A stretch of DNA of 64,000 nt. Origin: Ananas comosus. Its lineage: Eukaryota; Streptophyta; Magnoliopsida; Poales; Bromeliaceae. The stretch is from assembly GCF_001540865.1 (NCBI RefSeq), contig NC_033630.1, positions 12,302,003 through 12,366,002 of the forward strand, written 5' to 3'. The position numbers were made by a program, and so were the translations under genes. Below are positions 36,801 through 48,153 of the stretch, one piece after another (position 1 is the stretch's first letter; the number at the start of each line of letters is the position of its first letter). The notes beneath the pieces are model-generated. The model saw nothing but the letters and a program-made list of their open reading frames with translations, was not told the origin of the DNA and searched no databases.

Positions 36801-39603
36801 TTATTAATTTTTGCTATGTATAGCTTATTATACTCATCAATTAACATGCATGTAAGCATTTTGTATATAAAGTACAACTATACCTGATGTAGAATATAAA
36901 TTAAAATTCTTTTATTTTTATTTTTTTTTATTTGAAAAGTACAACTATACTTGCTGTAACAATTGAAAATTCTTTTGTTTTTAATTTTTTTATAATTTAA
37001 AAAATTATAACAGATAAAATGATAGAAAATTTTATTTTTTCTAAAAATGTTTCAAAATCTATATATTGATTCGATTAGGAAGTATATAATAACTAGAACA
37101 ACTAGAATAGTACCGCAATTACATCCATATTTTTTTTATTCTTTTAAAAAATATCTAATCAAAATTTGTTTAGGAGATCAATTTTTGTTCCCCTGATTCA
37201 TCGAAAACTTCGCGGTGCGACAAATTTTGACAAAATAATTTGCGAAGAAAAAATGGATGTCTGTGGTGGAAGTGGAGGGCTCTGATTTATCAACTAAAAA
37301 TTTGCTTTTATATTGTTAAATAAGAAGTTAAATTATAATTTTTAATTTAACAAAAGAAAAAAGAAAAAGTCAAAAGAAAAAGCCAAAAGGCAAAAAAAAA
37401 AAAAGGCATCAGCCAAAAAGAAAAAAAAAAAGTTGACAAAAAGACAACACAATGTCAAAAAAATAAAAGAAAAGTGAACAAAAGGCAATATAGATGGCCG
37501 GGCGAAGGCTCTGTATCCCAGAGAACAAAAAAAAAGAGACAAAACCAAAAAAAAAAAAAGCCAAAAAAACTTAAAAAAAAAAAAAAGCCGGCACGCGGCA
37601 CAGTGCCGCGGCACATGGCCGCGTGCCGCTTTGTCTCGAGCGGCACGCGGCTTGTGCCGCGGCACCCAGGGGGGGTCCGAGACCACCCCTGTACCGTGCC
37701 CCCTTCTTGGGGGCACGGTACGGCACGCCCCGTGCCGTAAGGCACGGGGCGGCACCTTCAACCTTGGTTGGAACGTTAAAAGGGTATTTTTAATATTTGC
37801 CTTCTAGGAGAGGTAAATAAGAAAGTCGGGAATCTTGTAGGGGTATATAAGCAATTGCTCCATAATAATTTTGGAAGCATCATGAGAATCTGACTGTATC
37901 TTGTTTTTCCTGGTTATCATCGTGAAATGGTTCATTAACTTCTTATGCTGTTCTTTTGCCAGCAAAATAGGCCTTTAAATTCTCAAAATGTCGCTGATGC
38001 ATTGCAAAAGTACAATCTTAAGAAAACTGGAGTCCAGAAAGCGCTGGATGCATTGTGTGATAGCGGACAAATTTCCTTCAAAGAGTATGGTAAGCAGAGG
38101 ATCTATCTTGCTCGGCAAGATCAATTCAAGATACCCAATGGGCAAGAGCTCGATCAGATGAAGAAGGATAATAGCAAGCTACAGGAAGAACTTGAAGCTC
38201 AAAAGAAAGCCCTAGCGGAGGTTGAGGCTGGTATGGTTCAGTGCAATTTGTTCCTTAGTCATTGTAGAAAATATTATAGACATATATTGCTGAATCTATT
38301 TGCATATGTTTATCTTTGCACATATTGATTCCTCTCGTTAAATAACATTTTCTTGTACAAAACCAACTTCCAGCATGAAATAAAATGTCTTAACTTCCAG
38401 CATGAAATGGATTGTTTAACCTTAGAGTTTAGCATTTAAATAGAGAACTGCATTTTCTTGGGATATATATATGAAAATTTAGATATTACGTGGTGGACAG
38501 TGTAAATATATAATTCGCAGGGATATATATGTAAAACTCTGTAAACTACCTATACAGAATTGCAATTCAATATATAACTCTTTCCACATTCTAGTGCAGA
38601 AATTCGAGCACTCCAATCAAGCTTGACTTTGGGAGAAATTCATGCTAAAGAGGCAAAATTACGAAGCGAGGTATGCCTTGAAAATTACATTTGATACTCT
38701 TGATCTGCAACAAGTATGTGCTTTGAAACCAATAATAAAATTAGAAACAATTTTATCAATCCAGGTCCTGGAAATGGAAGACAAGCTTGTGAAATTGCGT
38801 AGTGGAGTTGTTTTGGTCAAACCAGAAGAGAAGAAGGTAGTAGAAGAATCATATTCTGAGAAAATTAATCAGTGGAGAAAGCGAAAGAGGATCTTCAAAG
38901 AACTATGGGATGCGATAACAGAGAATTCACCCAAGGATGTAAAAGAATTCAAGGTTTTTCATTTGCATCATCGTTCTCTTTCCTTGTATTCTGTGAGAAA
39001 ATGTGCCAGACCCTCTTGAACCACTCAGTTTCTACAGATGATCACTCAAACTTGAAAAGAGAAAAAAAATCGCCCGTTTTACTCGACCATCTACCTCTGA
39101 TTTTACAATAATGGCTATTGGCATGCGAATATCACGTGGAAATCGAAAGTTTACGTCTTACCCTTCTTTTGAACTGTCGCGGTCGGTGTTGGAGCTGCTG
39201 AGTCATTTGCAGTTTATGTGATTGGCAGTTTTTAACTAATTTGGCATATGTAGATAAATTTTTTTATTAGCTTGTTTTATCATTTGTAATTTTTTAAGTT
39301 TAATTTTCCATATGTAAAGGTGCAGTGGTTCAGGGGGTTTGAGGCATTCTTCCCTAGATTTTTTTTCTGTGTTTCCTGAGCAAACTTTTGGCTATAAACT
39401 GGGGCTTCTTTGTACATGGTTGTCTTTTCATTAAGCAAGATTGTTTTTATACATGAACATCTTTTTTGTTCTTTACCTTCTGAATAACAGTTATCTCCTT
39501 GCAGGAGGAACTTGGTCTCGAGTATGATGAAGATGTTGGGGTCAGCTTACAATCCTATAGTGACCTGTTGAACCTCAGTAAAAAGAGAAAGACATCACAG
39601 TAA
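32990..39603 (+). CDS. HOP2: HOP2 meiotic recombination protein (AHP2/TBPIP family)
   Basis: Six exons, 32990-33017, 33140-33165, 37963-38230, 38600-38670, 38765-38953 and 39505-39603, join in frame with GT-AG introns into 226 aa. HOP2 pairs with MND1 to help DMC1 and RAD51 carry out strand invasion between homologous chromosomes in meiosis; it acts in the nucleus. Residues about 8-70 form the winged-helix DNA-binding domain (IVLNFVNEQNRPLNSQNVAD onward), about 80-145 a coiled coil that would bind MND1, and 165-226 the basic C-terminal part (INQWRKRKRIFKELWDAITE). The order and length match Arabidopsis AHP2 as I recall it. Exon 1 is only 28 bp. Intron 2 (33166-37962) is swollen by nested transposons; the splice sites look intact. 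The start is chosen because MAPKPDNVEG fits the family N-terminus. Confidence 0.95.
33480..33791. mobile_element. diverged foldback MITE of the capped family, in HOP2 intron 2
   Basis: Carries family words in mirrored order: ATCAACGATTAGCGC and ACATGATCTAGG on the left, CTAGATCATGATTAATGG and ATCGTCTATTCAGATG on the right, with ATCACTTG around the centre. A (CT)n run (33793-33830) caps the right end, as in the other copies. Confidence 0.5.
36166..37861. repeat. AT-rich MITE-like repeat, copy 1, split by a later insertion
   Basis: Ends GGGATAATTGCCTATATACC and (reverse complement of the right end) GGAGCAATTGCTTATATACC form a terminal inverted repeat. Inside is an approximately 83-bp unit present twice (36340-36500). 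The same repeat, uninterrupted, is at 57784-58272. Here it is broken by a Mutator-like element at 36593. Confidence 0.7.
36593..37765. mobile_element. Mutator-like element nested in a HOP2 intron repeat
   Basis: Left end CAAGGTTTAAAGTGCCG and right end (reverse complement) AAGGTTGAAGGTGCCG, with GC-rich arms repeating GGCACG/CGTGCC words. The TSD is GGTTGGAAC at 36584-36592 and 37766-37774 (8 or 9 bp, because the first G may belong to the element). The AT-rich core shows no transposase. Long inverted ends and a TSD of this length suggest a non-autonomous Mutator-like element. Confidence 0.75.
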
Positions 39604-41810
39604 TACAGCATTTTATTTGCAACTAAATTTCAACTCATATATGTTCCAAAGTTTTTAAAGGTAGGGTAAGTGTGTATCTTTTATGTATGATTTATTCTTC
39701 TTTTTTCGTCCACTTCTGTTAGCAATGATCGCCGAATCATCTATCAACACTTGATTCCTTTTAATTAGCCCCACTTTTCTCTGTACGGTTAGTTCCATAC
39801 TCTTAAGCAATTGACAAGATTCAGCATGCAGCATACAGAAGCAAATGCATATTACTGATTTTTCTGGAAGATGATAGAGCCATTAATGGATTGGTCAGTA
39901 GGGCCTAGGCTTCATCTCAGCCTGATCCTTGAGAATGTGGCACGACTGCAGCACTATACTGCTAAATCTGTTAAAAATATCAAAGTAATTCCAATGTCCA
40001 AATAAGTAACAGATTAAAGAACTAATAAAATGATGTATAAAAAGATGACTTGGTAAAAGAATGTAATGATGTCTCTACTATGTAGGATCATATGTGCCAA
40101 AAGTTAGAGAACAAATAATCAAATTTGTAACATATTTTAAATAGCTAGTAATGTGCATAGTGTGCCTAATTAGTCAAACTTAATTTTATGCCTGAAGTCA
40201 AATGACTTCTCAAGAAGTCATGATGCATCGTAGTTGACGTGTTAAGAGAGGTTCCTTGTTAAATGAGGCTCATATAGGACAGCAAACAAAGTTTTTTCAT
40301 GCCCTTTCATGCCTCTCAAGTATTCATATGATTTCAACTAGTTGGTCTTGGCTTTATTGAACTGTTAGGATTATTTTAGTCTGTTACGATATATGTAGCA
40401 ATATTTTTTTAGTATTATATATTACTACTGTCCATATATAGTATAGGGGCTATATGGTATTTTGGCTGTATTATCGCTGGGACAGGTTGCCTTGTATACA
40501 CATTCTGTACTATTTATATTCATTAATGAAACCCTAGAGGGTCAAGCTTTTTTTACTCTTTTTTCAGGACATCAAAATAGGAGGTCCTAAGTTCGAATCC
40601 CACCAGGCTCTTAGCGTTATTTAACTTCCTCCCATTTAATTTAAGTCCGCGTCTTTCGCCTACTAAAAAATCTCGAGCCCAGATGAGAGGGGAAGTGTTG
40701 AATATAAATGTTAAAAATACCATTCACTAATAGCTTTATCTTTTGGAGAATGACAGTTGTTTTATATAATTTAGGTCAAGCTCTTTTGCTCTTCTTTCAC
40801 AAACTTCGAATTATTATTAGTGGCAGGATAGGGGTCTTGCATAATGGTTATAACTTATTTCCTGCCAAATGACGAAGTTCTGTTAGAGGTATCATTATAG
40901 GGAACACTGGTTAGGGTGAGTCTAATTGTATGAGATTTCTTTTAAGTTTGCGCGCACACATCACTGCTAGATGGTTTACTTTGTTTTTATGGACAGAGGG
41001 AAACTGGTCAAATGATTAGCAGTATGAATCAGGAGAGTTTAATAGAAGACTAACGCCTATTTGCTTCCGTTTGCAATATGACCTTGAACGACATGTCTCT
41101 TTAGACAAAATGTTCTTTCCCATTTATTGTTTTCTCTGATGCACTTTAAGCGCCTTGTTTATCCTTTTGTTGTTGTTTATGTATCGGATTCTTCAAAAGG
41201 TTTTGACGGTTGAGACCATTGACGTCAGGCTGATTTTCGATTTTCTGAATTGCAGAGCACTTGTTTAGTTATAGTGTGATTTTACCATGCTGATAAATCA
41301 TCTATTTCTTGATGCATATGTTTGTCAATGATAGTATGGGGAGTCTAGAGTGCTGATTTACATTTCTTGTAAGTCGGAAGATTTAGAATCCAAAATGCAG
41401 CTTAAGTCCCGAGGAAGAACTTTTTTTCTAACTATCGATGAAGTAATGCATTACTTAATGAGTTGTTTGTGCATTGATATTTTGATGTTATAAACTTATA
41501 AAACTTCTTCATTGGATTTCTTACTTGAAATGCTACCATAGATCCACTAAACTTCGCTGGTAATGCCTCATGTACTTCAGAAAAATCCTGTGCTGCCTCA
41601 CTGTTGAATGCTTATTCGGATTAAAGTTTAATTGACTGATCTTGTGGGAACATCCTTCGGTATCCTCTGGTAAGGAGTTTTTTCTAGTAACTATAATTTT
41701 CTGACCATTAGGTCTGAGGAGTAGATTAATGATTTTGAGATGAGTTTTCTGATCTACAGCGTTAGCTAATGATAATTTTGATAACTTGCTCTATAATTTG
41801 TACAACTTTT

Positions 41811-41812
<2 letters not shown>
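39604..41812. other. HOP2 3' flank and intergenic, no further gene seen
   Basis: Directly after the HOP2 stop lies its 3' untranslated region; no polyadenylation site is assigned. Around 40366-40568 is a TGTTAGGATTATTTTAG start with an ATTCATTAATGAAACC stretch, possibly a copia LTR, but without TSD. Near 40580, CCTAAGTTCGAATCCCACC resembles a lone pol III B box. Confidence 0.4.
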
Positions 41813-41846
<34 letters not shown>

Positions 41847-41995
41847 TTGAGAGGGAGAGAGAGAGAAAGATGGTAAGCTATCCTGCTTCGTTTACTTCTT
41901 TAGAAACTTTGCTGATAATGTGAAGTAATTAGCTTTCAAACATGAGACCTCAGACACTGACCATCAAATCCTTTATCACCTGCGCCATGAACATT
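41813..41995 (-). mobile_element. tRNA-derived SINE, copy 3 (diverged)
   Basis: T tract, then a GA-rich stretch and GCTATCCTGCTTCGTTTAC, aligned with the SINEs at 31331 and 57354. On the minus strand an A box (TGGCGCAGGTGATAAAGG) is visible but the B box is mutated (TGTTTGAAAGC). Confidence 0.6.
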
Positions 41996-43734
41996 CAATT
42001 ATAGTTTGTATGCTTGATTTTGGTATTTGTTCATTACTTGGTAAACTAAAGGGGGCAATGTCTGATTCCCTGATAAGGGTTGAGGGTTGTAACATTTGAG
42101 TTCTTCCATTTGAAGCCGACTTGAAATAATAGTGGTGGACCGCTGAGGGTGGTGGTCAGATAGGAAAAACATGATTACGCGTGTTCTTTAGGGATTGTAA
42201 AATTTCTCATCAAATTCATCAGGCCACTTTCCATAGTAGTCCATAAATTGGATTTTTGTAGGTGGTCGTTGTACCATGTAGCAAGTCGGTTCCTCTACTT
42301 TTTTTTAATCTGCATCAACGTTTATGTATATTTTTATATTTTACTTTGGTCGGGACACATTAAAAAGAAAATTAGACTTCTATTATAAACTGATATTTAA
42401 CCGTATTTGAAGAAAATTGAAATAAGTGAATCATATACGATAGGAACGTAAAATGATCATTTTGTTAGAAAAATTATTTTTTGTTTCTGACGTTCAGTGG
42501 TTAGGGACTAGTTGTCTACTATGCAGCAGTTATACAACATTATCTATATTCAGTCAATTATCTATATTTTATTATTCTTTAAGAGAAAAATATAATGAAC
42601 ATATTCTTCTAAAAATTATGATGAGATGGATGAATGTTAGGAAAGTTATTTGATTTATTGGGGACACCACATTAATAATATAACTGCTGTATTTTAAACT
42701 TTTTTGTCGTATGGTGATAATAAGTGGACTATACTTGCTCTTACTCAGCAATGCTAGATTTGCAATACATTTTGAGTTGTAGAGACCATTCAAGAACTAG
42801 TTTTTTTTTTTATTTATCATCAATTATTTTTAGTGCAAAAATTTATTTTGAATATTTTAAATCTCAAGGAGAGGGATTACAACCGGTGGACGACGAGGGT
42901 TGTTTACTTATCATTTCTCTTCTTACCTTTTTGATTTTTTTTATTTTGCAATTTTTTTCTATGGGAAGGAATGTTATTGTTTGGAACTCTAGGCTCTATT
43001 TCTTTCCAATTCGCGTAAAAAATATATAGTGGTTGGTAGTTAAGTAGCGTGATCAAATACATAGGTGAAATATGTTATTTTAACAAATTATAAATATCAA
43101 ATATTTTTAGGATTCAAAATCAAGCTAACTGAAAATTAAAATAAAAAAGAAAGAAAGATCATATCTCTTTTCTTTCACACTTCATTAAATCTCTCTCTCT
43201 ACCATCAATCCACTTCTACTAATTTTTCTCCCAAGTCACCATTTCTTTAGATCAACGAACCATCTCATTCTTCTTTTGCACTTTTTAACCCTCTCTCCAC
43301 TTTTCTCCCCCGCTTCTCCACCATTTTCTTCATCTAACTCTCACTTTGCTATTATCCTATCTACTAAACAACTCAGATAGAGAGGTGGGTTTGGGTTCTC
43401 TCTCTCTCTCTCTCCCTCTCTCTCTCTCTTACACTCCCCCTCTCTCTTTTACAGTCAAGGCACTTCCTATATTGAGCTTTCTATGCACACCAGACTACCT
43501 CATGGAGATCGTTTCATCCACCACCACGCCCCTCATTGTTGATTGATGAGAGGTAATTAACCGCTCACCGCAATTCCTACGTCGTCACTGACTACCGCTG
43601 TCAGGCCATCGTTGATCTCGGAGTGGTGCAGCGCTTCCATTGCTGTTGTCGCCATTTACCGAGGACAAGTGGGCGCCCATCATTGACCAATTAAGGAGGT
43701 GGTCACCTGCCTGCTGTTGCTGCGTCAATGATCG
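41996..43734. other. intergenic, AT-rich then CT-rich
   Basis: No gene. 43190-43460 is strongly pyrimidine-rich on the plus strand with (CT)n at about 43399-43432. From 43560 the sequence becomes GC-rich and leads into a minisatellite. Confidence 0.45.
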
Positions 43735-44085
43735 TGACGACTATCTGCTGGCACTTCCTCATTGGCGGTAGCGGAGGCCACCACTGCCGACGACCGCCAT
43801 TGCTGGCGCTTAGCCGTGGGTGGTAGAGGAGACTGACAACGAGGATGGCCATCAACTTAGTGCTTCGCCGTCAGTAGTCGAGGAGGACTACGACGACAAT
43901 CATCTGCTTCGCGCTTTGCTGTCGGCGGTAGGGAAGAACGGTGATGACGACCATCCACTTGGCGCTTCGCCTTTGGCAGTAAAGAAGGCCACCGGCACCG
44001 ACGACAATCTGCCTGGCACATAACTGTCGGCAGTTGAGAAGGGCGACGGCAACAACCATCCACTTGATGCTTAACCATAAGTGGA
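43735..44085. repeat. GC-rich minisatellite, period about 51-55 bp
   Basis: Degenerate units recur at about 43750, 43805, 43859, 43910, 43961, 44015 and 44066, each with a core like CACTTGGCGCTTCGCC followed by GTCGGCGGTAG and GACGACCATC. The repeat keeps a plus-strand frame open in part (43820-44023), but stop codons appear in later units. This looks like a decayed coding minisatellite. Confidence 0.6.
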
Positions 44086-44149
44086 AAGCGCTAATCAAAT
44101 TATTGATTGCCATCCTTTTCAATTGGCTTTTTGTCAAAGACAACTCATG

Positions 44150-44545
44150 CGCGGTGTATAGTTTATATGTGTATGCTGAGTGTTAGACAATGCCAAAAAA
44201 AAGTTTGTGCATAGGACATTGCTCATGTGCCTGCGCCAAGTGATTAGCAAAATGCCAAAGACAGAATTTTGCATAACCTAATGCCAGAGATAATGTTATC
44301 ATTATACATTGCTCATGCGTGCCTACCAAATGCTCGATGAAATGCCAAAGATCCGTGATTCAAATACGCATATCAAATGATTGGTGGATTGTCCGAATTC
44401 ACTTGTGCATAAGCAAGGCTCAGCAAAATATCAAACTCCACTTGTGCATGATGTATAGTTTGTGTGCACGTGCCAAGTGTTCGACGAAATGCTAAGGAAG
44501 GTTTATACATGATGAATATAGCTCATGTATGCAGTAATTGTTTGA
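44150..44545 (+). repeat. second degenerate repeat, possibly decayed PPR-like
   Basis: Recurring words TTGCTCATG, GTGCCTGC and CGAAATGCCAAAG return every 85-150 bp. In one frame some units read CQVFDEM and MLDEMPK, similar to the helix of pentatricopeptide repeats. All frames contain stops. A chance resemblance is possible. Confidence 0.3.
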
Positions 44546-45114
44546 AGAAATATCTTGACAGAATACTAATCATATGTTCGCGATTGGTTGTATTAATTGG
44601 TTGCATTAACAGAAAGAGGGAAAGATATGATGAGTGTTGTTTTTTTTTTAGTTATATTTATTTTTGTATACTAATATACAAGAATAATGAAAATTAAAAA
44701 AATATATTTATTTTTGTTAATAATTATAATTGATCAGCTTAATCGGAGGAAGCTTAAAGATAAATAGGTATAATTAATTAGAAATCTTATGATTGTTAAG
44801 AAGTATAAAACTCTTAATCTTAGGTATAATATTCAAAATCGTGCACACTTGAAATTTTTAATACTTATGCAGGACTTGTAATTTTTAGTTAGACTAGAAA
44901 ATGGACTTGCAATGCATGTACCACACAGTTAAAAGAGCAAAACTTTTACGTACCAGGTCAAAAAAAATTTACTTAATTAGAATCCAACAAATTCTTAAAT
45001 CCAAAATTCTAACCCTAAATTAATAACATCTCAAACTTTAAACCTAGTCATAGAATCGTCGAGTGGCGGGTGATGGCATTGTCAATCTACTCCTTGCTGG
45101 TTGGGGATCCCTTG
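44546..45114. other. AT-rich intergenic, no gene seen
   Basis: AT-rich. The last 70 bases (from about 45045) have a protein-like open frame that continues beyond the hAT-like insertion (see findings). Confidence 0.45.
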
Positions 45115-45122
45115 GCGGAGAC

Positions 45123-46047
45123 TAGGGGTGGAAACGAGCCGAGCTCGAGCGAGCTTACCTCGGCTCAAATTCGGCTTGAAATTAATTTCGAGCTTAAATT
45201 TAAGCTCAAGCTTGGATTGAAATTAATTCGAGCCGAGCTCGAGCGAGCTTAATTTCGAGTCGAGCGAGCTCGAGGCCTAAACGAGCCGCTTGAAATTCTC
45301 AACATCATACAATCAATAGTTTAATTTCTATAGAACATTATCTATAATTTGATACAAAAATATGTCTAATAGTTTAAAGTACAAAATAATTATATAGAAT
45401 ATAGTATTATAATATGAAAAAAATAATTTATGAGTTGAATATCTAATCTTTTCAGCCTCACATGTTTTTTCTTCCGTCTTCAATCTCCATATTATTCATT
45501 TTCATTTATGCAGTCAAAAATAAATAAATTATATAAATAAATATTGGATTAAACTATCCAATCATATATAACAAAATTAAAATTTTATATGAATAATAAT
45601 TTTTTACTTTAAAAATATTATGTATATTTTATCAAGCATACAATTAATAGCAAGGTAGGCAACAGCAGGCATATGCTGTTACTTGGTAACTTGGAAGGCT
45701 TCCAGCTTGGCCGCTTAGGTTGATCTAAGAATCAAAAAATCGAAACCACCATATCCTCTATACTTTCGACAGTATAGTAGCTCTACTATATATATATATA
45801 TAATTAGGCTGGAATACTATTAATAGTAAAACACTCTTTTTGCTATCAAGTTTTTAACCCTCGGATAAAAAATTGTAGGGTCAGGATGATGTTAGTCGGT
45901 TAGAGTTGAGTGGTCCCCCTAGGGTTGAGTGGTTCCCACTGGGTTATAATATTTAATCCAATGGTTAGAAATAATGAAAAGAGTTGATCCAAAGACTAAA
46001 AAACTGGTAGCAACAATGAGATTTTGCTACTAATAGTAGCCCAGTTC

Positions 46048-46121
<74 letters not shown>

Positions 46122-46313
46122 TCGAGCTTTTTGAGCTTTTCGAGCCTAATTCGAACGAGCCGAGTAATACTCAAGCTCGGCTTGAAATTAATTTCAAGCC
46201 TTTTTTTTTTTGTTCAAGCTCGGCTCATTTAATTTCAAGTCGAGCTTGAGCGAGCCAAATATCGAGTCAAACGCGAGTCGAACGCCAGCCGGCTCGCTCA
46301 TTTGCCAGCCCTA
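45123..46313. mobile_element. hAT-like non-autonomous element, 1191 bp, with nested MITE
   Basis: Ends TAGGGGTGGAAACGAGCC and (reverse complement of the right end) TAGGGCTGGCAAATGAGC, arms rich in GAGCTCG and CTCGAGC. A perfect 8-bp TSD, GCGGAGAC, lies at 45115-45122 and 46314-46321. The TAGGG ends and 8-bp TSD fit the hAT superfamily. There is no transposase. A smaller foldback (45806-46051) sits inside. Confidence 0.85.
45806..46051. mobile_element. short foldback MITE nested in the hAT-like element
   Basis: Left end GGCTGGAATACTATTAATAG and right end (reverse complement) CTGGGCTACTATTAGTAGC. Capped by (TA)n (about 45785-45801) on the left and (CT)n(TA)n (46055-46120) on the right. Related in layout to the about 540-bp family but about half as long. 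Confidence 0.6.
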
Positions 46314-46398
46314 GCGGAGACCCCTCGGGTCAGGACCTCTTCTGCAACATCTACAACGACGGAGGAGGAACATATATATATATATATATATAGAGTTG

Positions 46399-46932
46399 AG
46401 CTAGAATACTATCGGTAGTAAACGAGCCATTTTACTACCGATTTGTTTTCGATGATAGAGCTTCCAAATTGACGATCGGCTCCGTTAAATATGATCTAAA
46501 TCATTTAAACTACCTAGAAATCAAATATCACGCACTTTCGATATTGTTCTTTTATCCATCAAGTGAACAGAAAAATGAATGGCTAAAAATGAATACTCTT
46601 TAAAAAATAATGATAGGAGTCTTGTAATCAAGATCAAGAGTATAGATCTTGTTTTAAATAGTTTAAAGAATTTTCTAACAAAAATTCAATTGATTTGGAT
46701 ATCTTTACGTCGTTAAATGAGAAAACGCCTCTTATCGATCTTTAAAATTATAAATTTTGAAACCCTTTGATCATTAGGCAAATGATGTCGAAAAGATTTG
46801 AAATTTGATTTCTAAACACTTCAAGTGGTATAGATCATATTCAACGGAGCCGATCGTCAATTTGGAAGCTTTATTATCGAAAACAAATCGGTAGTATAAT
46901 GACTCGTTTACTATCGACTCGTATTCTAGCTC
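46399..46932. mobile_element. microsatellite-capped foldback MITE, copy D
   Basis: The clearest member. Left: GAGCTAGAATACTATCGG, then GTTTTCGATGATAGAGC and GACGATCGGCTCCGTTAAA. Right: the mirror image ending CGTATTCTAGCTCAA. (TA)n on the left (46374-46391); (CT)n then (TA)n on the right (46936-46986). No coding capacity. Confidence 0.8.
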
Positions 46933-46986
<54 letters not shown>

Positions 46987-46989
46987 TAG

Positions 46990-47572
46990 TAATTCATATA
47001 TGTCGTAAATGGAAATTTTAGTAATTCATATAAACAATATTTTTAATTTGTGCATTAATTAGTTCAAAATATGCCCTCAATTTCGCATTCAAATTTTTTG
47101 GCCTCAATGGACATTTAAAATCCTCCCAATTTATATCAACACAAAATTTGGATTTTTCGGGTCGAATTTGCATCGGGCCGGGCCACACCCACTTGGATTT
47201 GTTGGGCTTTAGTTGGGTTGATATTAAATTATCCAATTACATCCTTGTATAGTGTTTTTTGAATTTCCAAACTCATGTAAATATATCAATAAATCACATT
47301 GCTCAAGTAGGTTTTCTAATGTTAAGTTCATTGATGAAAAGCAAACATGGATGATGCTAAAAATCAATAATTCTTTTAGCAGAAATGTTGGTTTCAAAAA
47401 TTTTCAGTCACCTGAAAAAAAAAAAAAATTTAATCGGCGAAATGAATAATCTTATCAAACAATAAACTTTTGAATTCGCACTTTCAGAGACTTGTTGTAG
47501 GCATATAACGTAATAACACGCTAGGAGCCCGACGTAACTCGAACTCTGGACATCCTGCTTTTATATATACCA
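46990..47572. other. intergenic, no gene seen
   Basis: AT-rich; short open frames on both strands lack domains. A short A tract is at 47417-47429. Confidence 0.45.
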
Positions 47573-47644
47573 TGTGAAACAATCGCTGTACTCTAAAAGT
47601 TTAAGCTATTACAGAATGATATTTTAATATTTTTATGTTTAACA
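47573..47644 (-). mobile_element. TRIM-like 72-bp LTR, copy 2
   Basis: Starts TGTGAAACAATCGCTG and ends TTTAACA, exactly the same length as 9180-9251. The primer-binding-site complement just to the left is eroded (TATACCA remains). Confidence 0.55.
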
Positions 47645-48153
47645 ATACGCAAAATTTATGTTGAAACTTGAAAGAGAGAAAAAAAAGCAAAACAAAATTC
47701 TCATTTCACATGATTCTCTCTTTCCTTTCCTTTTTCTTTTAAAAAAAGAAATAATAAGTGCAGGTACATGACCTCTCAATTCTGTCTCTTTAGGCTTTCT
47801 TTGTTGTACTTGATTTGTGGGGCACAAACAAGATCTCTTACACAGCTGGCTCTAATTCAGATCCTTTTTTTTTTTTTTTTTTTTTTTTTGAGCTTTCCCC
47901 AAAAGCAGAAGCCCACAAAATAACCCAATTATTATTCAAAAAATTGAAGCACAAAGCATATACCTTTCAATCTCTGTCAACTTTACAGTTGTAGAAGGCC
48001 ATGGCTAAGGGCCCAAAAGGACACCAATCCAAAACAAGAAATTATTGCTTGGACTTGGTCCACCACATCATCCGTGGACCGACCAGTTAAAAGACGGCAA
48101 GTGGAGTTGAAGAGAGATAGATCCCTGTGTTTCTAAATAGGTAAAAACATGTA
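47645..48153. other. intergenic, no gene seen
   Basis: Contains a T homopolymer of about 29 bases (47862-47890). No SINE body could be recognised beside it and no exon found. Confidence 0.45.

Noticed and set aside
37342..37761. Long minus-strand open frame in HOP2 intron 2
   Set aside because: Composed of homopolymer tracts and GC-rich transposon arm; it lies inside the Mutator-like element.
40575..40610. B-box-like word AAGTTCGAATCCCACC
   Set aside because: No A box or cloverleaf at the right distance; at most a SINE or tRNA-like fragment.
43820..44023. 67-codon open frame across the minisatellite
   Set aside because: Open by virtue of the repeat period only; later units contain stops and there is no start context or domain.
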